From positions 62,001 through 126,000 of the forward strand of contig JAGHQL010000047.1 of NCBI GenBank assembly GCA_020080175.1: a DNA stretch of 64,000 nucleotides, in the 5' to 3' direction. This DNA is from Glutinoglossum americanum (lineage: Eukaryota > Ascomycota > Geoglossomycetes > Geoglossales > Geoglossaceae). The position numbers and the translations under genes were made by a program. The notes under the pieces were generated by a model that made no database searches, was not told the origin of the DNA, and saw only the letters and a list, made by a program, of their open reading frames with translations. Position 1 is the first letter of the stretch. Each line of letters begins with the position of its first letter. Of the stretch, positions 1 to 12,955 are shown one piece after another.

Positions 1-3000
1 TCGGGGGATTCGGAACGATCAGAGCAGAGAGAGCGAGAACGAACCCAAGCGAGAGCGATATGTGGTGGAGGAAGAGCGCGAGCGATGGCGGTGTAAAGGT
101 ATACGGTGCGTGCAGCGCCGGTAAGTTGTTGTGTTGTGTGTTAATGGTTGGGCAGCGAGCAGGCTGAAGGCGAGTGCCTGTGCACAAGTGCAGGAGATTG
201 GAGTGTGAGTAAAGTGCAGGAGACGAGAGACGAGGCAGATGCGAGAAACGCAATCGGAATGGGATCAGCCTAACTAGTGCAGATGGGACGGTCGGTCGGG
301 ACTCAAGCACGGCGCGAGGTGTGGGTGGGATGGTGTGGGAGTGGACGGAATGCGAGCGAGTGGTTTGTGGTGTGTGAGTGAAAAAGAGGCGAAAGACGAG
401 AGGCGAAAGCGAAGAGGCGAAAGCGAAGAGGCTGGACTGTGCAGCGACGAGGCGCCCAGAGGAATCTTGCTGTGGGAAGGGGTTTGGATTAGCGAGGGAG
501 GGATCGATGGAGCGACGCGGGACTCGGTTCGGCAACGTTAGGAATTTCGTTGCGAACAAAATCAGTCAACAAAAATATCTTGTCAACTTTTTGTCGTCAT
601 GGGTGCTAGGGAAAGTGAAAGGGCAAGAAAAGCGAGCTATCGCCATCCCACGCACACAGACTCACCCACCCCTCTGCCTTTGGAAAACTCTCAGTCGCGT
701 GCAAAGCAAGGAAAACTGCGAGGAATGGATCTCCACAGTCCAGAGTCAAGAGACAGAGAGGTGAGCGAATCCTTAGATGCAGGGCGAGAGGAGGGTGTGC
801 TGTCTTTCTTTATTGGGTCGAATGAGGCCACCGAGCCAGGAAGGCCAGAAATAGAGAGTGCCACAATGAACCTTGTGGACTAGAAGCTAGGTGGCTGGAA
901 ATTTAATGCGCGCGGTGACGATGGGGTGGACGCATGATAGGTCTTTGTGCTTGCAAGACCGAACCGGGCTAATGAATGATCCCATCGTCCAGTGGTCGAA
1001 CTCAAAACAGAGAGTGGCACGTATATATGGAAACACACTTGCCATCAAATTGTGCAGTGAGGGAGTGATAGAGGGCGAGTGAGTTAATGCAGGAGGGAAA
1101 TAGGTCGTGCGTTGCGACACCCAGAGGCGAGGGAGGAAGCGAGACAACAGCGGGATAGCAAGTGCGAGAGGCAGATGGACAGATGGGATAGGGTAGGAAT
1201 GGGACAGGATCGTGTCACTCTCTGGCCGTCCACTCACCCAGCACCTTTCAGGAGATGCGATGTGATGCACTTGCGGTGCGATGCGGCGCGGGTGCGGTTC
1301 GCCCAGAAGACCAAACGGGACGATGACCCCGGTCGGGAGAGGGAAAAAGCCAAAAAGCCAAAAAAAAAAAACTCACCTCTGTAAAATGAAGAAGCCTAGT
1401 TATGCTCTCCAGCACGAACGGTAAACGTCTCAAAACCGCCTTCCAGCGGAGCGGCAGGCGGAGTGGCAAGGAAGGAGCGTGGCGCGTGCAACACCAAAAA
1501 AACGGCGAGGCGGATCAGTTGAGCCCAGGTGCGTCTAGTCTGGCGCCCTCGAGGAAACGGAGAATCGTGCGAAGTAATTAGAGGAAAAGAGAAATGGCCT
1601 GCGGTGATGAGCAGTGAGCGAGAAGGAGAAGTTGTAAGTTAGATGGGTCCCGCGTATGTGTAGGCGGAGGCGTTGAGCAAGGGAGAGCCGCTCCGGTGCT
1701 TTGTGATGTGCGTGTTCTAGGCGAGAGACGAGACTCGCGCGGCAAATAAATTAATTCGTTAGTTCGTACGTGTCGAGAAACAAGTAGTCGATCGTGCCGT
1801 GTCGTCAGGCAAACGAGACAAGGGCACCCGCTGGGCTTCCGTGGGCTTTTTGTACGGGATCTGTGCTGGGAGAGCCGGTCGCCTGACTTAATCTGGGACT
1901 TAATCTGGGATGAAATCTGGCGGGCCAATGGTGCAGACGGCCTGTTTTGGCCGAACTGATGCTGTGTCTCTAGGAATCCGGTGGAGAAGGCAAGGCCGGG
2001 GAGGACAGAAGAAAAGTTTTGGCGAGGCGAGCCGACCTGTCGCCTTGGATGACTGATCTGCTAGACGGTGGGAGGAGAGCAGGAAAGGAAGATGAGAGGG
2101 CGGCTTAAAGATGATTCGGATGATTCACGCGCGCACTGGGGCGATGGCAAAAGGCGAGTGGGCAAAGGCGGGGGGGGGGAGGGGGTTGCGGTTCACGGTA
2201 TGCTGTTTTTGAAAAGGAAAAAGAGACGGTGAACTGGCTGATCCACCACCGCTCAAGAAGGAAGGACGGTTCTAGGTTCATTCGATTCGAGTAAGCAGCC
2301 TTGAATATCCACGTTTCCAAAGTGCAACAAGGCCCACCCTTCGAAAAGAACGAGAACACGCCAAAGTTGGGGTTTCAGCTTAGTGAGTTTCCTCTTTCTC
2401 ACATTCTTATGTGTGATTCGATTTCGGCGAGACGGCACATGATTGATTCGAAGCCAAAAATAATAACATTCCCACCACAGACACGATACGATTTGCGGTC
2501 CTTGGCCCTTGAGCATGTCGGGAAATGAGCAGGGGGTATTTCTCCATCCAACGGGCCGGCCGCACACACCCAGGGTTGATGCGTAGTTACATAACATGGC
2601 ATGGCATGGCTTGCTCGAATCGACACGCCCGGTCATGGTACCTGACATCCTCTCGCCAACGTGGAGAGTTACATGCTGGCTACGTATCAGAACAAGGGCC
2701 CCCCGCGCCTACCCCTTCAAAAATCCCGCAAATCGCATAGCATCTATAGATAAGTCAGCCCGCCACAGTGGATACGGGTATGTTGTTATGGTCGCGGTCT
2801 TGTGGGTGCCCCAAATCTCACGGCTATTTTTTCACTCCTCTCATGCTCTTTCGAGACCGCCAGCAAGCCACGGCCCTCCGAAATATCACATCTCGGGGAA
2901 GCTATACGCTTAGGGGTAGCGAAAGGGAAGAGAAACTCCGCATGCAAGAGAAGATAAAAAAGAAGAGGAGATTAGCCAACTGCAAAAGTAGAATACCCTG

Positions 3001-3692
3001 CACCGCGATGACTCAAATAGATGGAAGCACGTTCCAACAAGGTACAACCGACCACCGGCCACTACTGCTCAAACCGCCCAGCTGAAGAAAAAAAAAGGGT
3101 GCAAGTTTGCCGACAACGAAGCTTTCTCACATCGTTCGCGGCTCCTCGCAGCGCATGGCCGAGGTAGGAGCGAAAAAACGAAAACTCTAGAAAAAATAAA
3201 CAACCAGAAGGACGGTTCCGATGGGACGAGAAGACTTTTCGTTTCATTAGCGCGCGCCCCCTTCCTCCTCTTCCTCCTGCTCCCCCAACTTGGGAGGGGG
3301 AGAGAGGGAATAAATAAGTAAAAATAAATAATTTCAATTTCCAATCCCGAGCAAACCTCCCCCCAATGTCCCCAATGTCCCAAATGTCAAACTCTAGCGC
3401 CTTCACGGACAGCCAACGGCCAGACTCAGACTACCGAGCGAGAGGAAGCTCGGACCAAATGCGATGCGCTCTTCCCACGTTTTTTTAAAAAAACAAAAAA
3501 AAAAAAAAAGGAAAGAGAGAAAGAAGAGGGCTTGAGCTGTCAAGTCAAGATAACGCTAGTTGGTTGGTGGAGCAGGATGCGAGCGAGCTTTGCCTTGACG
3601 CGCAGTACGACGGGACCGGATGTCCCGTCCAGGCGAAGTAAAGCGCAGCGCAGGGCGAGGGAGATGTTAGTCGTCTGCAGCGACCAGAGAGC

Positions 3693-3739
3693 GTGGAGAG
3701 AGAGAGAGAGGGAGGGAGAGAGAGGGAGGGAGAGAGGGG
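3693..3739 (+). repeat. GA-rich microsatellite
   Basis: Alternating GAGA and GGGA tetranucleotides form an uninterrupted purine tract. A second short GAGA run lies near 3822-3836. Long homopurine tracts can form triplexes and often vary in length between strains. Confidence 0.85.
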
Positions 3740-4020
3740 ACCGGGTATGCAGGTGTGGGCACGTATGCGCGCATGCATGGTATAGCTACGGGCTTACATG
3801 GCGAAGTATCAGACAGAGACACAGAGAGAGAGAGAGATTCGAGGCTGGCTAGACCCGAGCTGACGTGTGAGTTCGAGAGAGTCTGAGAGCCTGCGAGTCT
3901 GAGGGCTTGAGAGTCTGAGGGGTTGGGCTCAGGATGGTCATCAGGGCATTTTGGCTCCGAGATGAACCCCCGGGATCCCTGGATTCACCTATAGCTGCGG
4001 AGCCAGCGAAGGCGGAGAGC

Positions 4021-4100
4021 AGCCAAGGAGAGCCAAGGAGAGCCAAGGGCAGCCCAGGGCAGCCAAGGGCAGCCGAGGGCAGCCAAGGGCATCCGAGGGC
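4021..4100 (+). repeat. 10-bp tandem repeat, 8 copies
   Basis: Eight consecutive decamers follow the consensus AGCCAAGGGC, with variants AGCCAAGGAG, AGCCCAGGGC, AGCCGAGGGC and ATCCGAGGGC. The period is exactly 10 bp throughout, close to one helical turn. No coding role is visible. Confidence 0.9.
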
Positions 4101-4538
4101 GGCGAATGGTGCGATGGTGCAATCTGTTTTCGGCAGGAGGTCGACCCAATCACCCGCACCGCTCGAGCGAGCCGGCCCATCTATCTCGAATTCTCGGCTC
4201 AGGGATGCAACGCGCGCGACTCGTTCCCTCGCTAGGATGGAAGGGCGGATGGAGTTTTCTAGAGGTTTTCTATTTTTCTCGGTTATGCGGATTCCGCAAG
4301 TTTTCTTTCCTTTTTCCTGTAGGGGCTGGTGAGATGGAGTCGAGCAGGAGTCGGGGTCGGAAATAGACATGCACAATGCGTAGGAGAATTCGCCGGATGG
4401 CACGAGAGCCGAGGGGCACAGGAGAGATGGGGGAGATGGGGAGATTGGGAACCGGTTGGAATGAGATGATGGGGTACCGAGGTGGATGGATTTGACGGGC
4501 TGACGATGAGCGTTTCCCTCCAGAGATCACACGCGCCT

Positions 4539-4589
4539 CAACCATCAACCATCAACCACCAACCACCAACCACCAACCACCAACCACCA
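4539..4589 (+). repeat. 7-bp tandem repeat (CAACCAC)n
   Basis: About seven copies of a heptamer. The first two read CAACCAT and the rest CAACCAC. The array is a simple minisatellite in non-coding DNA. Confidence 0.9.
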
Positions 4590-4917
4590 GCTTGTCACGG
4601 CGTAGAACATTCGACCGTCGCCAACCACCGCCTATCCGGTTTATTTGGTCTATTCGGCCTGCTCGCCGCCACGCTGCATCCACAGTGCATCCATCCGCTT
4701 ACCGCTAACGATTCTACGCTCACGCACCGTTCGTTTGCTCGTTTGCCCGTTTGTTCGGGACGCAGCCCCCAAAGGGACAAGAGAAGAGGAAGAAAAAGGA
4801 AAGAAAGCGCCACCAACTCGCCCCAGGAATAGCCCCCCGCGAGGGAGTGGTTGCTGCTGCACGTCATTCGGCCGCATCGCGCGTGGGCCGAGCTGAAAAT
4901 AAACCTACGCATTCCTC

Positions 4918-4983
4918 TTTCGCGTCCAGTACCCAGGATAGGACAAAGGCTTTCGCGTCCAGTGCCCAGGATGGGATAGAGGC
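4918..4983 (+). repeat. 33-bp tandem duplication
   Basis: Two adjacent 33-bp units, 4918-4950 and 4951-4983, share the core TTTCGCGTCCAGT and CCCAGGAT and differ at only a few positions. They look like a recent single duplication. Confidence 0.85.
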
Positions 4984-5531
4984 TTAAGGAAGAGAGGCCC
5001 AAAGAAAAAAAATTTGGAGTTTTCTCCCCTTCACCGCCAGATTGGAACCGGAGTCGCCCGTTTGCAAGTTTCATTTCGTTTTCGCCACTCCGCCCCCCGG
5101 GGAGTGTGTTATATGTTACAGCGCCAAAAAATAAAAATAAAAATAAAGACTGCAGTGAGGCTCCTTGCGTAAGTTGTAAGATTATGGGTTGAATGTGCCC
5201 GATTGGGGGGGGAGGGGGGGGCGACGACCGACGGAAAGAAACGACGACGATAATATATATATTTTTTTTGGGGGATTCGCATTAAAAAAACGGGGAGTGG
5301 AAGTACCGAAAAAGAGAAAAAGGGAAAGAAAGAAAAAAAAAAAAACGTGGCCTCACGTATCGCATATAAACCCCCGTAAGCAAGCCAGGCCCCGAGAAGA
5401 AAGAAAGAAAAAACACACCCCGGCGTTCAGGGCACTCCTCCTCCTCCTGCCGAAGACCTTCCATCGCCCTTCCATCTCCCTTCCACCCCGGAAACCAGGT
5501 TCGTTCGTCCACGCACAGGAAGGAAAGAAGG

Positions 5532-5554
5532 AAGCAAGCAAGCAAGCAAGCAAG
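5532..5554 (+). repeat. (AAGC)n microsatellite
   Basis: About five to six AAGC tetranucleotides follow an AAGGAAAG-type purine stretch. Confidence 0.85.
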
Positions 5555-5707
5555 TTATTAACCCCCCCCCAGGATCAAACACGCACACATTAATTGCCTA
5601 AACGTGGAGTACAGGATGGCGATGATGATGATGAGAGCGAACCCCCTTGCGTGCGCGCATGCACCCCGTATGTATGCAGGGCAGGGGCGATGATTCTAAC
5701 TGCGACG

Positions 5708-5870
5708 AGGGGGCGTTCCGGGGGGGGGGGAGGGGGTAGTCCCATATACCACTTTTTGGGGGGGGGGGGNNNNNNNNNNGGGGCGGCCACACCCCGGGTT
5801 GGAGGGGGGGGGGGGGGGGTGTTTTGTGCGGGGGGGGGGGGGGGGTGCGGGGGGGGGGGGGGGGGCTATC
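5708..5870 (+). repeat. Extreme G-run cluster with assembly gap
   Basis: At least eight separate runs of 5 to 19 consecutive G lie within about 160 bp on this strand, spaced by short linkers. They satisfy the pattern for G-quadruplex formation many times over. The 10-N gap at 5770-5779 sits inside one of the runs, so run lengths around it are unreliable. Confidence 0.8.
5770..5779. other. Assembly gap (10 N)
   Basis: Ten unresolved bases inside a poly-G tract, most likely a sequencing or assembly failure at the homopolymer. The fixed length of 10 suggests a placeholder rather than a measured size. Confidence 0.95.
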
Positions 5871-7755
5871 GATCTATCCATCTATCTGGGGGAGGGTAGC
5901 CCCCCGGCTTCTCTTTTTTGGAGCTTTTTTTTTTTTTTCTTTCTTCCGGTGGTTCTGGAAGGTTGCTGTGTTTGTTTGGGGGGGGGGTGTATCAGACCGA
6001 CACCCCCCCCAAAAAAAAAAAGGTAATGATAGTAACACTGCTATACTATACAACAACAACGACACCCCAAGCAGGTCTCCCCTTCTCCGGATATGCGTGT
6101 CGCCACCAACCCAACCCAACGCAACCCGGCCGGGGCCCAAAGGAAAAATGGATAAAATGAAAATAAAAATAAAAATGGAAACCGGGTGGGTCTGGAAGAG
6201 GGGGTCGTGTGTGCGTCTGTGTATGTACATACGTGCATATAAAATGAAAATTTTTTTTTAATTCATTCACTTCTTCTTTTTCTTTTTTTTTATTTTTTTT
6301 ATTATTTTTCCTTCGGGTTCGTGCGGGATCCGTGTTTCTTTTTTTCTTCTTTCTCGTTTAAAGACGTCCTGACCGTGTCGTTGTTGTCGTTGTGTCTGCT
6401 CTGCTTTGCTTTGCCTTGTTCTTGCTTGTTTCCAGGCCGGCTTGTCGACCGAAAGGAGATATCCGCCATCGCAGGTTCGTTTTCTTCTTCCCTTTCTAGG
6501 CGGATTGGGATTGGGGAGGCGAGCTTTTTAGGTTGTTGCCTAGAGATGGTGGGGTTTTTGGCTTTTTTTTTTTTTATTTTTATTTTATTTTTTTTGGGTG
6601 TTCTGGGGGAATCATCTTTTATTTTTTTTTATTTTTGGTTTCTGGCCTAGAATCACAAATGGGCGGGCTGATTCGGGCTGTATATCTATAATACCTCGAT
6701 ACTTTTCCATGCTGTTTTCTTTTCTTTTCAGAGGGCCGGCTTTGGCTAGGGCGGATAGGGCAAATGCTCGGTATGATAGCGGCGTTTCTTCCCGCCTGGT
6801 GAACGCTCGTCTCGCCGAGTCTTTCCCCAAGAAGGAGTGGATAGGCGAGGAGGATTTTCAGAAACCAGGGCGGAAGAGACTCAACGCCCCCGAGCAGGGC
6901 CGAAGATGCACGCCGATGTATAGAGAGACGCACCGACTGACGGCTCGTGGTGTTGTGTTGTGTGTTCAGGGGCCGCGAGATGCACGTTTAAATTAGGCGA
7001 ACTCGTCCGAGAAGAACTGGCTGGCGGTGCATGTAGTCGGTCGTCAGTACTCCGTACATGCGGGAGAGACGGGAGTTGTCGCTGCTGTTGTTTTTCCCTT
7101 TTCTCTTTTTCTTTTTTGCCTTGAAGTCTATCTATAGGTTTTTAAGGGCGGGCTAACATAAAATGAAATAAAATGAAATAAACTAGAATAAATCACAAAT
7201 CAGCCAATGAGAGCGGGTTTCCGTGTGTATCTGCCATGTATCTATTTTATTTTTGATTTTACTCTCGCTCTTTTATTTCAAATTTCAAACTTCAAACTTC
7301 AAATTTCACCCGCCCGCCTCGCCTCAACCTTAACTTGCTCCTTCTGCCACACGGAAGGGACCGGGAGCAGGAGAGAGAGAGACGGGCGTCTAGTGTCCGG
7401 AAAAACCCCGAAGTTTCTCCGAGCGGGAGAAGGGAGATGGGAGATGAATGCGTGCCGTACAGCATATGTACGCCATGTGGGATAGGGGTTGGCTACCTCC
7501 CCCACAAACCGAACATGCCAAACAAACCGGACCCGGAGATATTTCCTTTCCTCCATATTTTTTTTTATATTTTTTTTTAAACACATCATCCCCTTGCTTG
7601 GGCGTCTAGAACTAATCAGCCAGTCGACTGACCAACCGGGCCTGGAATGTCACCGGCTGTAGTCTACCTAGCCTGCCCTAATGTGATCTGAACTAGTCGT
7701 ACTAGTCGTACTAGTTGGCTAGTTGGCTAAGAACCCCCGGGATGCGCATACGCAT

Positions 7756-7823
7756 ACGACACGATACGACACGACACGACACGACACGACACGATATGAC
7801 ACGAGCGGACGGACGGACGGACG
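7756..7823 (+). repeat. (CGACA)n followed by (GGAC)n microsatellites
   Basis: A pentamer array of about nine CGACA-type units (7756-7803, with a few T substitutions) is followed almost directly by four GGAC tetramers (7806-7823). Confidence 0.85.
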
Positions 7824-9548
7824 GGTGGGTGTGGCGGAGCTTCGCGGATGATGAATACCTTTTTTTTTTTTTTTTTGGTTGGTTGGTTTCCCCTCTTTGG
7901 GTGTCGGGTTTTTTAGTTGGTATATACGGGCTTTTTTGCCCGCTGATTTAGCGTGTTGCCACGGAGGAATATACACGCGTGTACTCCGACACCACGGAGT
8001 TTTATTTTATTTCATATCGTTTGTATTTTTTAATTTTTACTTCCCCACCCCCATTTCTCTTTCGGGTCTGGCCGGCCGGAACGGGGGCGTATACGTTTCG
8101 TTAAATTATGTAAGAGAAGGAAAGGGAAGGGAGGGAAGGGGACTAGTAGTAGGTTTAGGCAGCAATGTGGACTTTTGAACTTGATTTGGCTTGACTTGAC
8201 TGGGATGCCCTCACCCTCCCCTTCCCTTTCCTTCTCCATAGGCGGACATTTTTTTTTTGGGCAGATGGAACCCCGCGGAGTCACTCGTTCGTGTTTTTTT
8301 GTGTCTGGGTTTCTTTTTTTTTTTCTTTTTTTTTTTGGGAGGGGGAGGGGAGGCGGAGGGGGTTTGGATTTGGAATTTGGAAATTCGGAGGGGATGCCGT
8401 AAGTAGGGAGGTCGTTCGTGGGTTGTGATGGGTTGTGATGGGTTGGGTGGCGAGTGTATGTTTGCATGTATGTAACTACTTGTACGGACCTAGGTTGAGT
8501 CGAGAGAGGGTGGCGTGGTATGCAGGATGCAGGCAGGTGCAAGAAGAAAACGCACACCTCCGTACTCGTTTTCTTTTCCCTTTTAGTTCTGCCTTAGTTG
8601 GCACATCTCCGCTCCATCCCAACGAATAACCTCCCCTCACTTTTCTCTGCGTGCTCCGTTTCGGTTTGTTTTGCTACGGCCTTGCGTTTCCTTTCTTCTT
8701 TCCATCGGAACCTGCCCCTGGGGCGGGGTGGTATAAGAGGTTGGTGTTGATGGGCGGTGCCTAGCTAGGCATCAGTCGATGGCAAGGCAAATCGAGATGA
8801 ATGTAGGGGCTACTGACCGGTTTTGGCTTTCCATGCGTGGTGGAGAATTGAGACAGGGGAATGGGCTGGGATTGCTTGTTGCTCGAGAACTGGGGGTAGA
8901 GGGGGTTTGGATACGAACCGTTGGTGTTGGGCTATCAGGGCGTCTGATCCTCTGTGGCTGGTGTCCATATCGGCGGTGCTGATACGGGGTGATAACTTCG
9001 TGTGTGAAGACGCTGGAAGTGCTAGCCATCAGCACCATCACTTCCTTTGCATTATATCCTCAATCTAATGGGCGTGGTGAACATGGATGCCAGATTCGCC
9101 GGGGACGTGTAGTGTGCGAATGGTTCCGGAGCTCGGGTTTTGGGCGGCGGGATAGATATTTTCGCCGTTCTCGAGATGTAGTAACAGCCTGACGTCTGTA
9201 CCTTTAGAGAGTCTAGAATCCCTAGGTGAGGTGTCAGTCACCGCTTAGTATGTAGGTGTTTGGTTCGTTATTGGCCATTGCATGAGACTTCTTGGGCCCT
9301 AGGCCGGTGTGTGGAGTGACCAGCTGAATGGGTATTCCTCTGCTCTCAGGATGCAGCAACAGCATAGCGTCTTCTGCTCCCTTAGGGGCTTGGAGTTCCT
9401 TGGTGGATGATCGACATAGCTGAGAATGGAAATACTTGACTTGTTCTTAGCCATTATGGCGTTAGGATATAAAACTCTCACGGAGAGGTCTGACGATGAA
9501 AGCTGGAACATAGCCATAAGGGGTGGACTGCTCGAGGGAAAGCCTAAT

Positions 9549-11887
9549 TCACTGCCTCAGTTCGACTCGGACAGTCGCCTCTCTCCCCTCAATCCAGAAT
9601 CCAACTTCCCTTGTCCCGTCCTCCAACTCCACCTCCCTTCTCATCCACTTCCCCTTCGCCTTCTCCTCTCCTTCTTTCCCGCCCTCAGTTACTGTATCAT
9701 CCTCGTCATCGTCATCGTAAGCACCGTCGTCCCCGCCCACAGGATCCCATTCGTCGCTCTCCCACACCAGCCGCGTTCCTAACGGCTTCACTCCAAATAT
9801 TCGTCCCACGATGCCCTTGAGTCGGTAGACATCAACGCCTTTGGGAATTGGTTGGTGCTTCATAAGGCCGCTGGGTTCAAGACGGAAGGTGACGTTGATT
9901 AGGCGTGCTTCGAGGCTGTTGGGATTAATGGTCGAAGCGGAGACGCGTGTGACAACCGGGGGTCCATAGACTGTTTTGATATTTCATTAGTTCCCAGGAT
10001 GACCCTCTCGAGTTATGGAAAAAGGGGTGTTATATGGTATCTCACGTTCGCAGAGTTCAGAATAGCGTCGGTGCTGGAGGAGGACTCTGGGCTCATCTGC
10101 CTCTAGTACCGCGGCGAGAGCTCTGCCGATACGAGAGAGGTAGTACATTTCGGCGTTGGTGCGCTCTTGGGGTGTGATCTATAGGGGGTTTGACATTAGT
10201 TGCCAGTACTGAGTAGATGGAAATGGAAGATGGTGGGGGTATAGCTTAGATGACGGCCCTTGGAGTTTTCTGTGTAGGAGATAGGAGTACAGATATACCG
10301 CTTCGACAGGATGAAAACCGTGAAGGGGTAGGAGTGTCGAGGAAGAAAAAAGGTGGGAGAACAAGCTGCTCACATTACTGAAATTAAGACTCTTCAGTCC
10401 CTTGAGGCGTGCGAGGGTAAGCATATACCCTTCCTCCACGCCCATTGCAACTGGATCGGTCTTTCCATCACTTCCGACTGCAGCGTCCTCGTAGAGTGGG
10501 TTATGAGATACCCGTAGTCCTGCTAGTGCCGGAAACACATCGTGGAGACTATCGATGAAGGTCCAGTCGCTGATCGCATTATATGAAAGGTCCACGTAAC
10601 TCAGCGATTTCGAGAAACGTGGGGCTGTTTCGCTTTCTTTTCCCGGCAGATGGGCGCCAGAGACGACACTTATCTTGTTACTTTTGAGAGAAAGCCTCTG
10701 TAAGTTTTGAAGAGCAGTGAGTGGAGCGAGGGCAGAAAGAGAGGTGAAGTTGTTGCGTTCAAGAGCGAGGATCGAGAGGGACTGAGGGGGGAGATCTGGG
10801 CTTAAGTGGGCTATGCAGTTCTCGGAAGCTGAGAGGCTAGTTAAGGAAGTAAATGGGGCGGTGAGAGTTGTGATCTGGGGGGTTGAGACGCGTCAGATTA
10901 TCTGTTTGGGGAGGGGGGGAAGAGAGATAAAGTAGGTCGCACGGCACATTGTGTGACCGCCAGCCATTCAGGCTAGAGACTCACTTCTTTCCATGATATG
11001 AAATTATCGTCTAGCCCTAAGTCCCTGACATTCGCCAGTGCTGCACTCATTCCTTGTCCGTCTTCAACAACCTTGAGGGCAATGCTGGAGAACCTATTCC
11101 CGCTGTGACAAAGGAAATATTAGCGGAACTGTCCTTTATCTTGCCCCTATCGCCGAAACTAATAAGGGAAGTCTAACACCTACTTAGCCCTCAGGCTCCT
11201 TAGCCCCTTGAGCCCCTCACAAATGCGCACTACTTCCATCCACTGTTCAAACAAGTTCCTCCCAACATCCAGTTCAATGATCTTTGGGCATGTCTCTCGA
11301 ATTTCCTCCGCCACGTCCTTTCCTTGCTTCTCTCGTGACGCATAGGCGATGAACATGCCATCCAATATGACGATACGCAACTCGTTCAAAATTGCGAGCT
11401 GCTGCCGTATTTTCTCGAACCCCACCTCCTCTACCACTTTGCCACCCCATTTTATTGGTGCTTCTGTGACTCTCTGCTTCTCGGGAAATCTTTCAGAAGA
11501 AGCAGCACCTTGTGCGCCGGAGGCGTATTTCTTATGTAGTGCTTCAAGAAAGGTCAACGGTGGGTTGGTGGGACGGGAAGGTCGTACGAAGGATGCTGCA
11601 GTGGGGAGATTGCTTTTGCCTAGCTGGTGGGGAGAGAAGTTAGCATTAATTACTAGTAGTGTTCCCCAGCTTTAGTCTTGGCAAAGCGGAGAGAATATAC
11701 ACTGGAAATATCTCTTTCCCCCGTGTGTTCCGTCATGTTTCCCTCTGCTAGGGTCATCCCACTCCACGCCTAACCAGTCGCCTTTCGTACCCTCTACAGA
11801 GCCGATATAATGGATCGTACATAACTGATTAGTATCTTTAAATGAGACGCGTTGGCCAATATGAAAGTTTCTGGAATCGTCAGCCAT
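9549..11887 (-). CDS. Tubulin-folding cofactor E (CAP-Gly, LRR, ubiquitin-like)
   Basis: Six exons on the minus strand: 11887-11701, 11619-11184, 11102-10985, 10874-10374, 10178-10046 and 9970-9549. They join into 598 aa with every splice in frame. Residues about 5-65 form a CAP-Gly domain, with the glycine-rich GKHDGTHGGKRYF element that binds tubulin C-termini. Leucine-rich repeats follow (for example LSYVDLSYNAISDW and LRVSHNPLY), then a C-terminal ubiquitin-like region after an acidic linker. This order is specific to TBCE (yeast Pac2, fission yeast Alp21), which with cofactors C and D assembles alpha/beta-tubulin dimers in the cytosol. The start is the ATG giving MADDSRNF, just before the CAP-Gly fold; an in-frame upstream codon adds only five residues. 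The length is normal for fungal TBCE. The neighbouring genes are unrelated. Confidence 0.93.
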
Positions 11888-12955
11888 GACTGAATTTTGC
11901 ACTGGTTAATTGTTGATATCCGAGGTGTGTGTGCTCCTTGGTTTCGATGGCACGCTATAAAAAAGTACGGTAGACTACAGAGACTATTTTGGCCCTTATC
12001 GATAGCATCATCTTCAAATGAAACTTCTGTTTGATCACGAACTTTGGCAGGTATGATTCTCGCACGGAGTGCGTTCTCTCTAGTATGGAAAACTTCAAGA
12101 CTGTTCACACATTTTCACATTACTTTAACCGGTCTTCGCGTTGATGCCGTGAGGTTGACAAGTTATCAATGCCTCGAATCTAGTAGTGCCGGGTGGAACG
12201 AGGAGGTCTTCAGCTTCTTGCTTTCATTTTTTTTGGTTTCCAAAACGGGGCAAACCCGTGTATTGAGTGGAGCAAATGTTTCGATTTTATCGTCTACCTC
12301 ACCCACGCTTTTTCAAATGTGAACCAACAGAGGGCGAGGGAGATCCTAATGTCTCTTCAATAACAACTGCATCCACCAACGCCACATCAAAAACAACCTT
12401 CGGGTGGGGAGGCCTTCCCCCCTCTCACAGACCAACCGGCGTGATTTTTAGGTTCTGCTCCATATGAATAGTGGTTTTATCCCATGGTGGCCATTCACTA
12501 GTAAAAACCCCCTGGATTTCGGGCTGGCTGCCGAATTGAGGATGGTTGTTCCCGCGCTACCTCCATATAGCCCCACATGCCTATCTGATGGTGTCGAAGG
12601 CTAACTTCCCTTGAGTGTTCGTTGTTTAATTGGTGTGTCGCGATTGGTGTAATAGTGATAGCTACGGAACAATGGTGTCCGTGAAAAGATAAGTCAGAAA
12701 CGCACGAACTTTGGCTAGAATATGTGCTAGCCTTAGCGGTGCTGGTACTAGGGATACTTTTCTGAGGTGATACTAAGGATGACATGGGAAATTTTGTGAT
12801 CGAAATAGTCTTGATTTGGTATCACCGGCTGACGTCCCAAAAACCAACCACAGGGCAACACCACACCACATCCGTTGTTCTCCGTCCCTCATGCGTCTCG
12901 TCTGGTGTATATAGGGTTAGAAGATCAACCACCGCTTTTGCATGCACGGTTCAAC
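11888..12955. other. Intergenic, nothing recognised
   Basis: This 1.07-kb gap lies between the start of the TBCE gene and the stop of the 731-aa gene, both on the minus strand. It should hold the TBCE promoter and the 3' end of the other gene. I see no repeat, RNA gene or conserved reading frame. Confidence 0.5.

Larger units (their letters stand above)
1..9548. other. Gene-free, low-complexity intergenic region
   Basis: No reading frame here shows a recognisable domain, sustained coding character or a convincing exon chain on either strand. Frames longer than 100 codons are rich in R, E, K, G or P, as expected from purine-rich or pyrimidine-rich DNA. The stretch alternates GA-rich segments (roughly 1-5400), G-runs (5700-5900) and T/CT-rich segments (5900-8700), with several simple tandem repeats listed separately. 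Possible splice-like signals occur around 6320-6550 but join no protein. It could be a large regulatory or 5'-leader region of a gene beyond the left edge, or simply repeat-rich spacer; the sequence does not decide. Confidence 0.6.
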